A DNA stretch of 64,000 nt from Butyrivibrio sp. YAB3001 (lineage in GTDB: Bacteria > Bacillota > Clostridia > Lachnospirales > Lachnospiraceae). The notes beneath the pieces are model-generated. The model was not told the origin of the DNA. It saw only the letters and a program-made list of their open reading frames with translations, and made no database searches. The translations under genes were made by a program, and so were the position numbers. Where the stretch lies: contig NZ_FOKR01000009.1 in NCBI RefSeq assembly GCF_900112195.1, forward strand, positions 62,001-126,000, written 5' to 3'. Positions 43,481 through 51,025 of the stretch are shown piece after piece. Numbering within the stretch: the first letter of the stretch is position 1; every line of letters begins with the position of its first letter.

Positions 43481-43857
43481 TGTTTTGAAAATTATGATGT
43501 GAAAATTACCGATTTTGCGGTTCGCCTTTTTGGCGGACCGCTATTTTGTTATGTTCAAAAAAGTAGTGCCGCCGAATGGCGCAGAAATGATTTTATGTTT
43601 ATCCGCAGCAAATAGAGAAAGAAATCACAGGCATAAAACTATGTCTTTTGTAAAGGGTCTTCCGGTAAAACGGAGGGCTTTTTGCTTTTTTTTAAATTGT
43701 GATAAAAAACATGGGATTGTTTTGGTCAGACAGCTGAAAAAGCTTGATGAGAGAGCAAAGATTCCGACATTTATAACAGCCATGACACGTGGCATTATTG
43801 GAACTTGCTAAAGAGATAACAGGAGAAGTATGATGTTACTTGGGAGGACATTAAAAG
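43481..43857. other. 377-base gap with two terminators
   Basis: Contains GCGGTTCGCC-TTTTT-GGCGGACCGC at 43519-43543, closing the ABC operon, and GTCTTCCG-GTAAAA-CGGAGGGC followed by T runs at about 43658-43690. The second terminator has no gene before it, so a small RNA or decayed gene may lie between (43546-43657). No convincing protein gene seen. Confidence 0.55.
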
Positions 43858-46026
43858 ATGAACGCAAAATGGATATGGAAACAGGGCAAAAACGGTGAAA
43901 ACACATGGATGGATTTTGTAAAGAGATTCACGCTTGAAGGCGCACCGGAAAGGGCTATAGCGCAGATAGCTGCCGATTCAAAGTATTGGCTCTATATAAA
44001 CGGTGAAATGGTCGTAATCGAGGGCGGCATCAAGCGCGGGCCGTCAAGGAACTCTACATATTATGATGAGGTGGATATTACAAGGCATCTTAGTGATGGT
44101 GAAAATACGATTGCCGTGCTTGTGTGGCATTTCGGTCAGCAAGGCTTTTCTCACTATTCAAGCGGTATGGGCGGACTGCTGTTTGAAGCGGATATTGATG
44201 GCATGATCGTATCGTCGGACAGCTCGTGGAAAATCATGAAGGATCCCGCGTATGTTGTGGCGGACGAAAATGACTTCAAGGCGAATTTCAGGCTTCCGGA
44301 ATCAAACATATATTATGACGCATCAAGGGCTTTGGGAGAATGGTATATGCCATCGTTTGATACAAGCGATTGGGATAATGCCGATGTTGTCGGTAACGCT
44401 GGCACGGATGCGTGGGGCGAGCTAAGAAAGCGTATCATTCCGCAGTTTAAGGACTACGGTATTGAGGACTACATAAACAGCGCCGATTATACAGGGTTTA
44501 CTGCCACAAAGGACACTGTGCTTGAAATGCGTTTGCCGTATAACGCGCAGATAACTCCGTATCTGAAGGTCACAGCACCTGAGGGGAAACGAATAGATAT
44601 CAAGGCTGATAATTATATCGATACCTTATACGATACGCAAAGCGTTATGGCAGTTTATTATACAAAAAATGGAGAGCAGGAATACGAATCGCCAGGCTGG
44701 ATAAACGGTGAAAAAATGTATTACAGCATTCCCGCAGGTGTTACGGTGCATGAGCTGAAATACCGCGAAACGGGCTATGACACGGAATTTGCAGGCAACT
44801 TTGAGTGTGATGATGAATTTTTAAACAAGCTATGGCAGAAATCGCTCCGCACGCTTTATATCACTATGCGCGACAACTTTATGGACTGCCCCGACAGAGA
44901 ACGTGCGCAGTGGTGGGGAGATGTCAATGTAGAAATGCAGATGATGATGTACTCCCTTGACGAAAAGGCTCTTTTGCTCTACAAGAAGGGTGTGGACGCA
45001 ATGGCGGGCTGGGCGGAGGATAGTGGCTATATGCTTACGGTGGTTCCGTCAGGAAAGGATCAGTTTGAGCTGCCTCTGCAAAACCTCGCGGGAATATGGG
45101 GCTTTTGGTATTACTATGAATATACGGGTGATAAAACAGTACCCGAGCGTGCATACAATATGTCAAAAGATTATCTTTTAAGCTATGCTATGAAGAACGG
45201 TCTTGTAGAACATAAAACCGGCAGCTGGGACTGGCCGGACTGGGGCGACAATGCCGATATCGCTCCTATGGAAAATGCATGGTACTATATGGCGCTCACT
45301 GCCTGCCGCAGCATGGCGGAGCTGCTCGGATACAGCTCTGACCTTCCGCTGTATGATGAGCGCCTTGAAAGCATAAGGGCAAATTTTGACCTTATGTTTT
45401 GGAAAGACGGTCATTACTATGACAATACCGAAAACGGCGCACCCGATGACCGGGCAAACGCGCTTGCCGTTCTGTCAGGACTGGCGGATAAGGATAAATA
45501 CAGCGATATATTAAAAATAGTACTCACGACCGAGAATGCGAGCCCGTATATGGAAAAGTATGTGCTTGATGCGCTGTGCAAAATGGGACATATTAATGAG
45601 GCTGTAGACCGCATAAAAAAGCGTTATAAGGAAATGGTCGAATTTGACTACTCCACGCTCTGGGAATACTGGAACAGGGAAGGAACATTAAATCATGCAT
45701 GGTCGGGTGGTCCGCTTATTACGATGTCAAAGTATATAGCTGGCATCCGTCCGCTTGAAACGGCGTACAGACGCTTTGAAATAAAGCCATATTTGGGCGG
45801 GCTGAAGCATATAAAATGTACCGTTCCGTCGGTTGCCGGAGCTATTGTGCTTGAAATAGACGCTGGCGCGGCAATAGAAATGAGTGTCAGAATACCCGAA
45901 AACACTACCGCTGAAGTATATCTGCCGCTAATAAACAACGAGCTGCCCAAAAAAACGGAGCTTGAATTTACCGTTTTGGACGGTTACGCGCGATTCATCC
46001 TCACCGGTGGGGAATACAGATTATGA
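43858..46026 (+). CDS. GH78-like alpha-L-rhamnosidase
   Basis: 722-residue cytoplasmic enzyme predicted to release rhamnose from plant glycans. N-terminal beta domains (RFTLEGAPERAIAQIAADSKYWLYINGE) are followed by an alpha/alpha barrel with the GH78 signature MDCPDRERAQWWGDV (about 341-355) and a Glu in LWEYWNREGTLNHAWSGGP (near 602). The C-terminal beta domain closes it. Base and codon use differ clearly from neighbours (more G+C, frequent CGC, GCG, CCG), suggesting separate acquisition. It has no operon partners. The ribosome site is weak. Confidence 0.82.
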   Translation: MNAKWIWKQGKNGENTWMDFVKRFTLEGAPERAIAQIAADSKYWLYINGEMVVIEGGIKRGPSRNSTYYDEVDITRHLSDGENTIAVLVWHFGQQGFSHYSSGMGGLLFEADIDGMIVSSDSSWKIMKDPAYVVADENDFKANFRLPESNIYYDASRALGEWYMPSFDTSDWDNADVVGNAGTDAWGELRKRIIPQFKDYGIEDYINSADYTGFTATKDTVLEMRLPYNAQITPYLKVTAPEGKRIDIKADNYIDTLYDTQSVMAVYYTKNGEQEYESPGWINGEKMYYSIPAGVTVHELKYRETGYDTEFAGNFECDDEFLNKLWQKSLRTLYITMRDNFMDCPDRERAQWWGDVNVEMQMMMYSLDEKALLLYKKGVDAMAGWAEDSGYMLTVVPSGKDQFELPLQNLAGIWGFWYYYEYTGDKTVPERAYNMSKDYLLSYAMKNGLVEHKTGSWDWPDWGDNADIAPMENAWYYMALTACRSMAELLGYSSDLPLYDERLESIRANFDLMFWKDGHYYDNTENGAPDDRANALAVLSGLADKDKYSDILKIVLTTENASPYMEKYVLDALCKMGHINEAVDRIKKRYKEMVEFDYSTLWEYWNREGTLNHAWSGGPLITMSKYIAGIRPLETAYRRFEIKPYLGGLKHIKCTVPSVAGAIVLEIDAGAAIEMSVRIPENTTAEVYLPLINNELPKKTELEFTVLDGYARFILTGGEYRL

Positions 46027-46074
46027 TTCACACTCAAATCCGTATCTATAGAATTTGGAGAGGAATACACTACA

Positions 46075-46137
46075 ATGTGCGTTTGTACAGTTACAGGTGG
46101 TGGTGGAACTGACCCAAAGATAGATAAATGGTTGTGA
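46075..46137 (+). CDS. Possible 20-aa peptide gene
   Basis: ATG with GGAGAGG 11 bases upstream; the product begins MCVCTVTGGGGTDPK and stops at 20 residues. The Cys-x-Cys start and Gly run are unusual. It could be a decayed fragment or a short peptide; no processing genes are adjacent. Confidence 0.25.
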   Translation: MCVCTVTGGGGTDPKIDKWL

Positions 46138-46261
46138 ATCCAAATGGTAGTTTTGATGTCAGGGCTTGACTAAAAGTTATTTTTTGCCGATATACAAATA
46201 GAAAACCATAACTATGCATGATACATGATAGTGTCAGATTTATCACAGGTGGAGGTGCTTT

Positions 46262-47305
46262 ATGAGGATACAACATAACACGGATGTTCAAATAAATCCT
46301 TTTCAAAATCAGGATAATGTCAGGACTGCCGCAGGTGCGGGAAAAACCGCTCATAAGAGTGGTAATCTGTCCTCAGTATCCGGGGCTAATCTCAAGGGTG
46401 AAAGCCTTGTTCAGCAGAGGCGGGGCCTTGCAAGAAAGCAGGCACTTAAGGTTGTGTCAGATGCATTTGGCAGCGAGAAGAAGCTGGATGCCCAGATGCA
46501 GGGGATAAAGGACGAGATAAAGCGTCTTCAGGATGTGATAAACGAAAAGACTGCTGATACGATGGAGAATGATGCCAGGATAAAAGAACTTCAGGAACAA
46601 TACGGAATTGATCCTGACGGTGAGGAGAGCAAGGAACTTTCAAAGCTTGCATTTAAAGCAAATCATTCCAAAGAAGGACTCTCGGATGAGAAAAAGAGTC
46701 AGATGTCCGAGTACCAGCAGCAGGCGCTGTACTATGTTGCAAAGAATCAGCAGAATGCTCTCGATATTGATCAGGCTAAAGCGCAGCAGGCAGGTAATGT
46801 CCAGGGGTATGCTGACATGAAGAGGGAACGCGCTAAGTCTCAGGATATGATTAAGGCACAGGATGCAGCTGAAGAGATTATGGATGCTGCAAATGGCGAG
46901 TCGATAGCTCTTTTGACACAGGAAGCAGTTGAGCATGTAGATGAAGAGCAGAAAGAGCGCGAGGAAGAGGCCAAAGAGGCTGCCGAAAAGAAGAAAGAAG
47001 AGAAGAAGGAAGAAGCAAAGAAGCTGGAAAAAGAAGCTATGCAGCAGGAAATGATAGAGAATATCAAGGAACACGCTGCAGAGAGTAATAGGACCAGTGC
47101 TGATACCAAACGAGCCATTGCCAGAAGAGAACGTGCAGAAGCTGACAGTATGGGAGTAGAGGAAGCCCAGAGAACTATTATTTCTGAAAGTGCATCTATG
47201 GAAGATACGCAGAATGCTGTTAATTCCGAAATAACAAATATCCTCAATAAGCTTAGTCTTCTTTCAAATGATGTTAAAGGTAGTACCGTAGATAGCCAGA
47301 TATAA
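46262..47305 (+). CDS. Large cytoplasmic coiled-coil protein
   Basis: 347 residues after a clear GGAGGTGC ribosome site. No signal or membrane segment. Residues about 78-120 and 175-290 are heptad-rich, with a long Lys/Glu stretch (EEEAKEAAEKKKEEKKEEAKKLEKEA). The N-terminus is polar and disordered-looking. The lone-standing gene and composition do not suggest an enzyme; a structural or scaffold role is likely. No family recognised. Confidence 0.7.
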   Translation: MRIQHNTDVQINPFQNQDNVRTAAGAGKTAHKSGNLSSVSGANLKGESLVQQRRGLARKQALKVVSDAFGSEKKLDAQMQGIKDEIKRLQDVINEKTADTMENDARIKELQEQYGIDPDGEESKELSKLAFKANHSKEGLSDEKKSQMSEYQQQALYYVAKNQQNALDIDQAKAQQAGNVQGYADMKRERAKSQDMIKAQDAAEEIMDAANGESIALLTQEAVEHVDEEQKEREEEAKEAAEKKKEEKKEEAKKLEKEAMQQEMIENIKEHAAESNRTSADTKRAIARRERAEADSMGVEEAQRTIISESASMEDTQNAVNSEITNILNKLSLLSNDVKGSTVDSQI

Positions 47306-47419
47306 AAGTATTCATGACATAAATGATGCTATTGGTGACATTCCTGTTATCTGATAGAGGGATTGCGTCGATAAGAGAGCAGAGAAGTCTTTAGTTCATG
47401 TACACGGAGGTAGATGATT

Positions 47420-47869
47420 ATGACAGGAATCAATATTACTTCAGTGAACAGACAGGCAAAAGATATTAGCCGGGCTATGAAAGACTATAATCATAACCTG
47501 ATCAGAACTCAGGAAAGGATGCTGGCAAATAAGAAAACCAAGACCAATGATGATCCTGCATCATGAAAATATTTTGGCATTGAGGTTAATGTGCCAAGTG
47601 AAGTAAGAAAATCAACTAATGCGTATGCAAGCACAGAGATTGCAACAAATCAGGATCTTATTGCAAGCATCCGTAACAACATCAAGAACACAGATCTTTC
47701 AGACAAAAATTCTGTCAACAACTTAATAGCCTCGTATGAAGATATGATGAGACCTGCTTATAATGCACAATACCCAGATGTGCTTAAGGCGAACTTGGAT
47801 GATGCACTTTCTAAGGATATAAGCGAATTTCTTAAACTTATCGAATATGCAGACAAGTTGGTTAGATAG
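47420..47869 (+). pseudogene. 148-aa protein gene interrupted by one in-frame TGA
   Basis: GGAGG precedes an ATG at 47420. The frame reads 48 codons to TGA (47564-47566) and then continues in the same frame for 101 codons to TAG at 47867. The two parts are reading-frame continuous, and changing TGA to TGG would restore one 149-residue protein. A GTG at 47591 could start the second half. No family recognised; the product is helical. It lies at the edge of the junk zone. Confidence 0.6.
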
Positions 47870-48120
47870 CAGAGTTATATACTGCAACAGATTTTATACG
47901 GATATATTCAGAGAGAAGCAGGAAATCCTTTGCAACTAAAATTGCTAATACCATATTTGACAGAAGGAATTATGAGGAAACATTCTTTAGAGATCTTGTG
48001 GAGGCAAATAGTGAGGTTGTGATATCGAGTCCAAGGCTAACAAGGTACAAAGTATCAAAAGCAATAGCTCTTTTGAAATCAAGGCAAGAATCCGGTGTAG
48101 TTGTAACTTTAATCAGCTAG
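47866..48120 (+). pseudogene. Fragment of a helicase/PLD-nuclease-type protein
   Basis: Open frame without a start codon: RRNYEETFFRDLVEANSEVVISSPRLTRYKVSKAIALLKSRQ in short form is NYEETFFRDL, VVISSP, KVSKAIALLK. I know this pattern from the phospholipase-D-like nuclease part of large helicases carried by mobile elements. The N-terminal helicase part and any start are missing, so it is a remnant. Confidence 0.55.
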
Positions 48121-48325
48121 GAGTTGATAGAAAAAACATGTTTGCGTTTTAAAGGACAATTGGGCTGAGAATTGGAAAGAGATAGTTATATCGATGTGTT
48201 AAAAATCTATGAAGAATGCTGTTATTGCTTGTAAAACAGTATCCTTTATCGTATTATTTAGTTAGAAATAGTTGACTTTGTTGTGGTGATAATGTATCAT
48301 ATAGATTTATTGTATTAAAAGATAT

Positions 48326-48450
48326 GCAGGCTCACTTGCTGAGGGATTCACGTCGGCTGAACCGGGCACTCCCCTGCTTAAAAAATAATCGTGAACGATT
48401 GCCGATAGTAAAGCTTTTGGCTCTGGACAAGAGCTTTACTTTATTTTTGG
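48326..48450 (+). promoter_or_regulatory. Structured leader with strong terminator
   Basis: GCAGG (48326) can pair with CCTGC (48374), enclosing G/C-rich segments. A near-perfect 13-base terminator stem follows, AGTAAAGCTTTTG with CAAGAGCTTTACT, then TTTATTTTT. GGAGATAATC and an ATG (48460) come directly after, but the frame is cut by an integrase remnant. The layout is like a riboswitch or attenuator; the aptamer class was not recognised. Confidence 0.4.
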
Positions 48451-48549
48451 AGATAATCATGGACATTACAGATATCAGGAAATGCGCTCAGGCATTTGCC
48501 ACTTATCCAGAATATTACTGGGCTTGCTGTTTTTTTTGTAACTTTTTTG

Positions 48550-48571
48550 AAGTGGTTCCTAAGTGGTTCTT
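48550..48571. repeat. Paired 11-base repeat, copy C
   Basis: AAGTGGTTCCT followed directly by AAGTGGTTCTT, just past the 3' end of the integrase remnant, the same order as at 19411-19455. Confidence 0.7.
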
Positions 48572-48576
48572 GAACA

Positions 48577-48780
48577 TTAACGATAGATTTCTTCAAGTCG
48601 TTTGTCCTTTACTGCGCTTTTTTCAGCTCTTCTGACATATCCAAGCTTTGTATCAAGATTTTTGTGTCCGTGATGGTACTGAACACGTTCTATTGATATC
48701 CCTTCTTTAATCTGTTCTGTAACAGAATAGAAACGCATCTTGTGGCTGCTTAGGTATCTAATTCCACTTGCAAGGCAAGG
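48577..48780 (-). pseudogene. C-terminal fragment of a tyrosine integrase
   Basis: Read on the minus strand it gives IRYLSSHKMRFYSVTEQIKEG, QYHHGHKNLDTKLGYV and a stop after EEIYR. This aligns with the last 65 residues of the intact integrase at 19455-20777 (RYLSSHKIRFYAVTEQAKAG). The HxxR box and the Tyr are present but the N-terminal three quarters are gone. Confidence 0.8.
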
Positions 48781-48784
48781 AATA

Positions 48785-49138
48785 ACACAAGATAGAATTG
48801 ATAATGCTAAGGATATAGACTTAATCCAGTATTTACAGGATAGATATCAAGATAAGATCAGACAGCGCAAGACGGGAGAATTGGTTCTCTTGTCTAATAA
48901 ATCATTTGTTGTATATAAAGACCATGCCTATGACTTTGGAGAAGTCAAACATCCATATAAAGATAGCATTTTTGTTGAGCAAATGCTGAGCGGTTGCACG
49001 TTCATGGAAGCCGTTGAACGATTAGAAATATGGCTCGCTGAGCAAAAAGGCGGTATTCATATGTTTGATAATCTTGATTCAAAAAGAAATGATGATGTTG
49101 ACGAAGGGATGATGCAGATTCCATATGGATTATGGTAA
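48785..49138 (+). pseudogene. N-terminal fragment of a primase-like (CHC2/Toprim) element protein
   Basis: About 115 residues: DLIQYLQDRYQDKIRQRKTGELVLLSNKSFVVYKDHAYDFGEV, KDSIFVEQMLSGCTFMEAVERL in part. The order (short helix, DNA-primase-like zinc region without its cysteines, then FVEQML..TFMEAVERL) resembles the start of primase-like proteins of mobile elements. No proper start is present, as the frame runs back into the integrase remnant. It then ends early. Confidence 0.5.
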
Positions 49139-49140
49139 TA

Positions 49141-49182
49141 GTAAAAGCCTCTAATCAGTATTAAACTGATAGGGGCTTTTTT
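49141..49182. terminator. Bidirectional terminator
   Basis: AAAAGCCTCTAATCAG with CTGATAGGGGCTTTTTT over a TATTAAA loop, between two convergent genes. Confidence 0.85.
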
Positions 49183-49387
49183 CCTCTTTTTCGGGGATAA
49201 AGCGAAGGATATCTTTGACATCACAATGCAGAACTAAGCATAAGTCATTTATGGTTCTGGTTGAGATATCTTTATTATGTTTCAGTCTATGAAGCGTGCT
49301 GTGAGAAAAGTTGTGCTTATTAGTAAGCGTGTACCAATTTTCGCCAGAACGCTTTAACGTTTCCCAAAATGGCGCATAATCTATCAT
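49151..49387 (-). CDS. XRE-type regulator
   Basis: 78-residue helix-turn-helix protein (WYTLTNKHNFSHSTLHRLKHNKDISTRTINDLCLVLHC, about 18-55). It is similar in size and layout to the repressor of the intact element at 23517-23759. Divergent from the zinc-ribbon membrane protein gene at 49500. Probably a leftover control gene of another element, but the frame is intact. Confidence 0.82.
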   Translation of the reverse strand: MIDYAPFWETLKRSGENWYTLTNKHNFSHSTLHRLKHNKDISTRTINDLCLVLHCDVKDILRFIPEKEEKSPYQFNTD

Positions 49388-49499
49388 TAGTTAAATTCCT
49401 CTAAAAAAAGGGTAAAATATCTTGCGTTTGTTGAATATCTTCTATAAAACGAATATAATAAGAATATATTCGTAATAACGTATATTTTGGAGGTGGAAA

Positions 49500-50090
49500 A
49501 TGGCTGATAATCAGAATGCAAATCTTAAACCTTGTAAGCATTGCGGACAGATGATGGCAAAAAGCGCAAAGGTATGTCCTAACTGTGGTGGAAAAAATAA
49601 ACCACCAATCTACAAGCGACCATGGTTTATTGTTATAGCAGTTATTTTTGTTCTTGGTGTAATTGGAAGCATTGGCGGTGGTGGGAATTCATCTAATTCT
49701 GGAAGCAGTTCAACTACTACTAAGACAGAGACAGCCAACACTACAACACAAGAAACAAAAGAAGAAGTTATAGAATACACACATTATGATGTGTCTGAAA
49801 TGATGGACGACCTTAATGGAAACGCTATGAAAGCACAAAACAAGTATAAGGGTCAGTACATTGAAATTACTGGAAGGTTGAATACCATAGACAGTGATGG
49901 AAAATATATATCAGTGACAAGGTCTGATGATGAATGGGCTATACTTGGTGTTCATTGCACAATAAAGACAGATGAGCAGCGTAATAAAGTTATGGATATG
50001 ACTATAGGTGATACTGTTACAATTCGTGGAAAGTGCACAGATTGTGGTGAGGTTTTAGGATTTTATCTGGATATTGAGGAAATAGAATAA
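49500..50090 (+). CDS. Zinc-ribbon membrane protein with OB-fold (tRNA_anti-like) domain
   Basis: 196 residues. N-terminal zinc ribbon CKHCG...CPNCGG (about 12-34), one membrane segment (about 43-62), a Ser/Thr-rich spacer, then a 100-residue OB-fold-like domain (YDVSEMMDDLNGNAMKAQNKYKGQYIEITGRL) of the type labelled tRNA_anti-like. Such proteins are common and uncharacterised in Firmicutes. The ribosome site is GGAGGTGGAAA. It has its own terminator. Confidence 0.8.
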   Translation: MADNQNANLKPCKHCGQMMAKSAKVCPNCGGKNKPPIYKRPWFIVIAVIFVLGVIGSIGGGGNSSNSGSSSTTTKTETANTTTQETKEEVIEYTHYDVSEMMDDLNGNAMKAQNKYKGQYIEITGRLNTIDSDGKYISVTRSDDEWAILGVHCTIKTDEQRNKVMDMTIGDTVTIRGKCTDCGEVLGFYLDIEEIE

Positions 50091-50098
50091 TATAAATA

Positions 50099-50136
50099 AA
50101 AAGTGACGTTCTGAGAAAGAGCGTCACTTTTTTAAT
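50099..50136 (+). terminator. Terminator after the zinc-ribbon protein gene
   Basis: AAAAAGTGACGTTCT with AGAGCGTCACTTTTTT, 4- to 6-base loop. Confidence 0.9.
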
Positions 50137-50158
50137 AAGTGGTTCCTAAGTGGTTCTT
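50137..50158. repeat. Paired 11-base repeat, copy D
   Basis: AAGTGGTTCCT and AAGTGGTTCTT head to tail, 22 bases before a tiny integrase remnant. Confidence 0.7.
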
Positions 50159-50180
50159 AAAAATAGCGTAACCATGCGGT

Positions 50181-50220
50181 TTATCCAAACACCTTTTCCC
50201 ATCTCTCGTCAGATACCGCT
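50181..50220 (-). pseudogene. Last 12 codons of an integrase
   Basis: Minus strand reads AVSDERWEKVFG then stop, matching the end of the intact integrase (AVADERWEKVFG). Upstream sequence is unrelated, so only the tail survives. Confidence 0.7.
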
Positions 50221-50259
50221 CTGAAATTGTAAAACTTCCGTAAAAAAACTTGCATCTTA

Positions 50260-50410
50260 TTGACACAATCCCAGCAAAATCAATATATTGTAAATAGATA
50301 AGCAAACACTTGAGGTTTGCTTGAGCGATGAAGTCGTATGGAGAGCTGGTATGCTTTGCACGATGGAGCCATAGGTGGGTTTGATAAGTAACCACAAGCC
50401 AGCTAGGAGT
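50260..50410 (+). ncRNA. Candidate small RNA with a promoter like that of the antitoxin RNA
   Basis: TTGACA (50260-50265), 18-base spacer, TATATT (50284-50289). The promoter resembles the one at 50467-50495 (both TTGACACAA...TATATTGTAA). The transcript would hold GCAAAC/GTTTGC and AGCTGG/CCAGCT stems. No protein gene follows. Confidence 0.3.
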
Positions 50411-50466
50411 AATCTGAAAGAAAATTATCAAATAATGTTTTTTTAAAAAACGTTTGTCTCTTTTCA

Positions 50467-50598
50467 TTGACACAAGCCGTGCAAACGCTTATATTGTAAG
50501 TATAAAAAAGGTGCTACCCGTACAGCAACGGTTAGTCCGAAATTTGACGATTATTAAAATAACCGCTTAGTTTGCAGACCGGGCGGTTATTTTAATGC
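50467..50598 (+). ncRNA. Candidate antitoxin RNA of a type I toxin-antitoxin pair
   Basis: Promoter TTGACA (50467-50472), 17-base spacer, TATATT (50490-50495); predicted start about 50502. The RNA of about 95 bases begins GGTGCTACCCGTACAGCAAC, has GGTTAGTCC, and ends at a 13-base hairpin (50554-50566 with 50583-50595). That stem is shared with the 3' end of the convergent toxin message, so the two RNAs would pair there. A GCAAC in a loop could also pair with GTTGC in the toxin leader. Confidence 0.6.
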
Positions 50599-50684
50599 TT
50601 GCTATTCCTACCGATGGAATAGCCAAGACCAAAGAACGTTGCACAAAGCGCAAGTACTGAAATCATGCCTTCCATGGTTATCAT
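50592..50684 (-). CDS. Candidate type I toxin: 30-aa hydrophobic peptide
   Basis: A 30-residue peptide with a strong AGGAGG (50695-50700) 10 bases before its ATG. It starts MITMEGMISVLALC, has one membrane segment (about residues 6-24) and a basic end GRNSKH. This is the form of small holin-like or Fst/TxpA-type toxins that insert in the membrane. Its promoter on the minus strand is TTTACA (50815-50820), 16 bases, TATAAT (50793-50798) with an extended TG. The roughly 100-base leader carries TCCTCTAT, which can pair with the ribosome site ATAGGAGGA with one bulge, a trait of type I toxin messages. Confidence 0.6.
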   Translation of the reverse strand: MITMEGMISVLALCATFFGLGYSIGRNSKH

Positions 50685-50902
50685 AGGGCAGGTTCCTCCT
50701 ATAGTTATTCCCTTGCGGGTTTCTATATAAACAGGGCTTGTACTCCCTGATAGAGGACTAACCGCAACCGTTTAGGTAGCACCAATAGCATAATTATATC
50801 AATAAATTTTGCCTTGTAAATCCAAAATGTTATTAAGGATACAAGGCTATAATATTTCGTAAATGGTTCTCAAAATGGCTGCAAATAAAGCGGTTATTTA
50901 TT

Positions 50903-51009
50903 AAGTGGTTCCTAAAGTGGTTTCTAAGAAAAAAAGGATGCCGCATACCTCCTTTCCATGCGTGTTTCAGAGATAGGTGATTATTCGAATCACGTCACTC
51001 CGATTGAAT
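50903..51009. mobile_element. Right end of a second, related integrative element
   Basis: Holds paired repeats (AAGTGGTTCCT 50903-50913, AAGTGGTTTCT 50915-50925, copy E) and then the attachment core (50984-51009). The core is identical over 26 bases to the tRNA-Pro copy at 19328-19353. The whole block is nearly the same as 27273-27374, with the same gap between repeats and core. Confidence 0.75.
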
Positions 51010-51025
51010 ATTAGGACCGCAAATA

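Noticed and set aside
43515-43811. 98-codon open frame after the ABC operon
   Set aside because: It begins inside a terminator stem, crosses a second terminator, has no ribosome site and gives a protein without recognisable pattern.
48324-48635. 103-codon frame across the junk zone
   Set aside because: It runs through a terminator and the antisense of an integrase tail; only its middle ATG at 48460 has a ribosome site, and the frame there ends in unrelated remnant sequence.
50132-50473. 113-codon minus-strand frame in the junk zone
   Set aside because: It spans an 11-base repeat pair, an integrase tail in another frame and a promoter, with no ribosome site.
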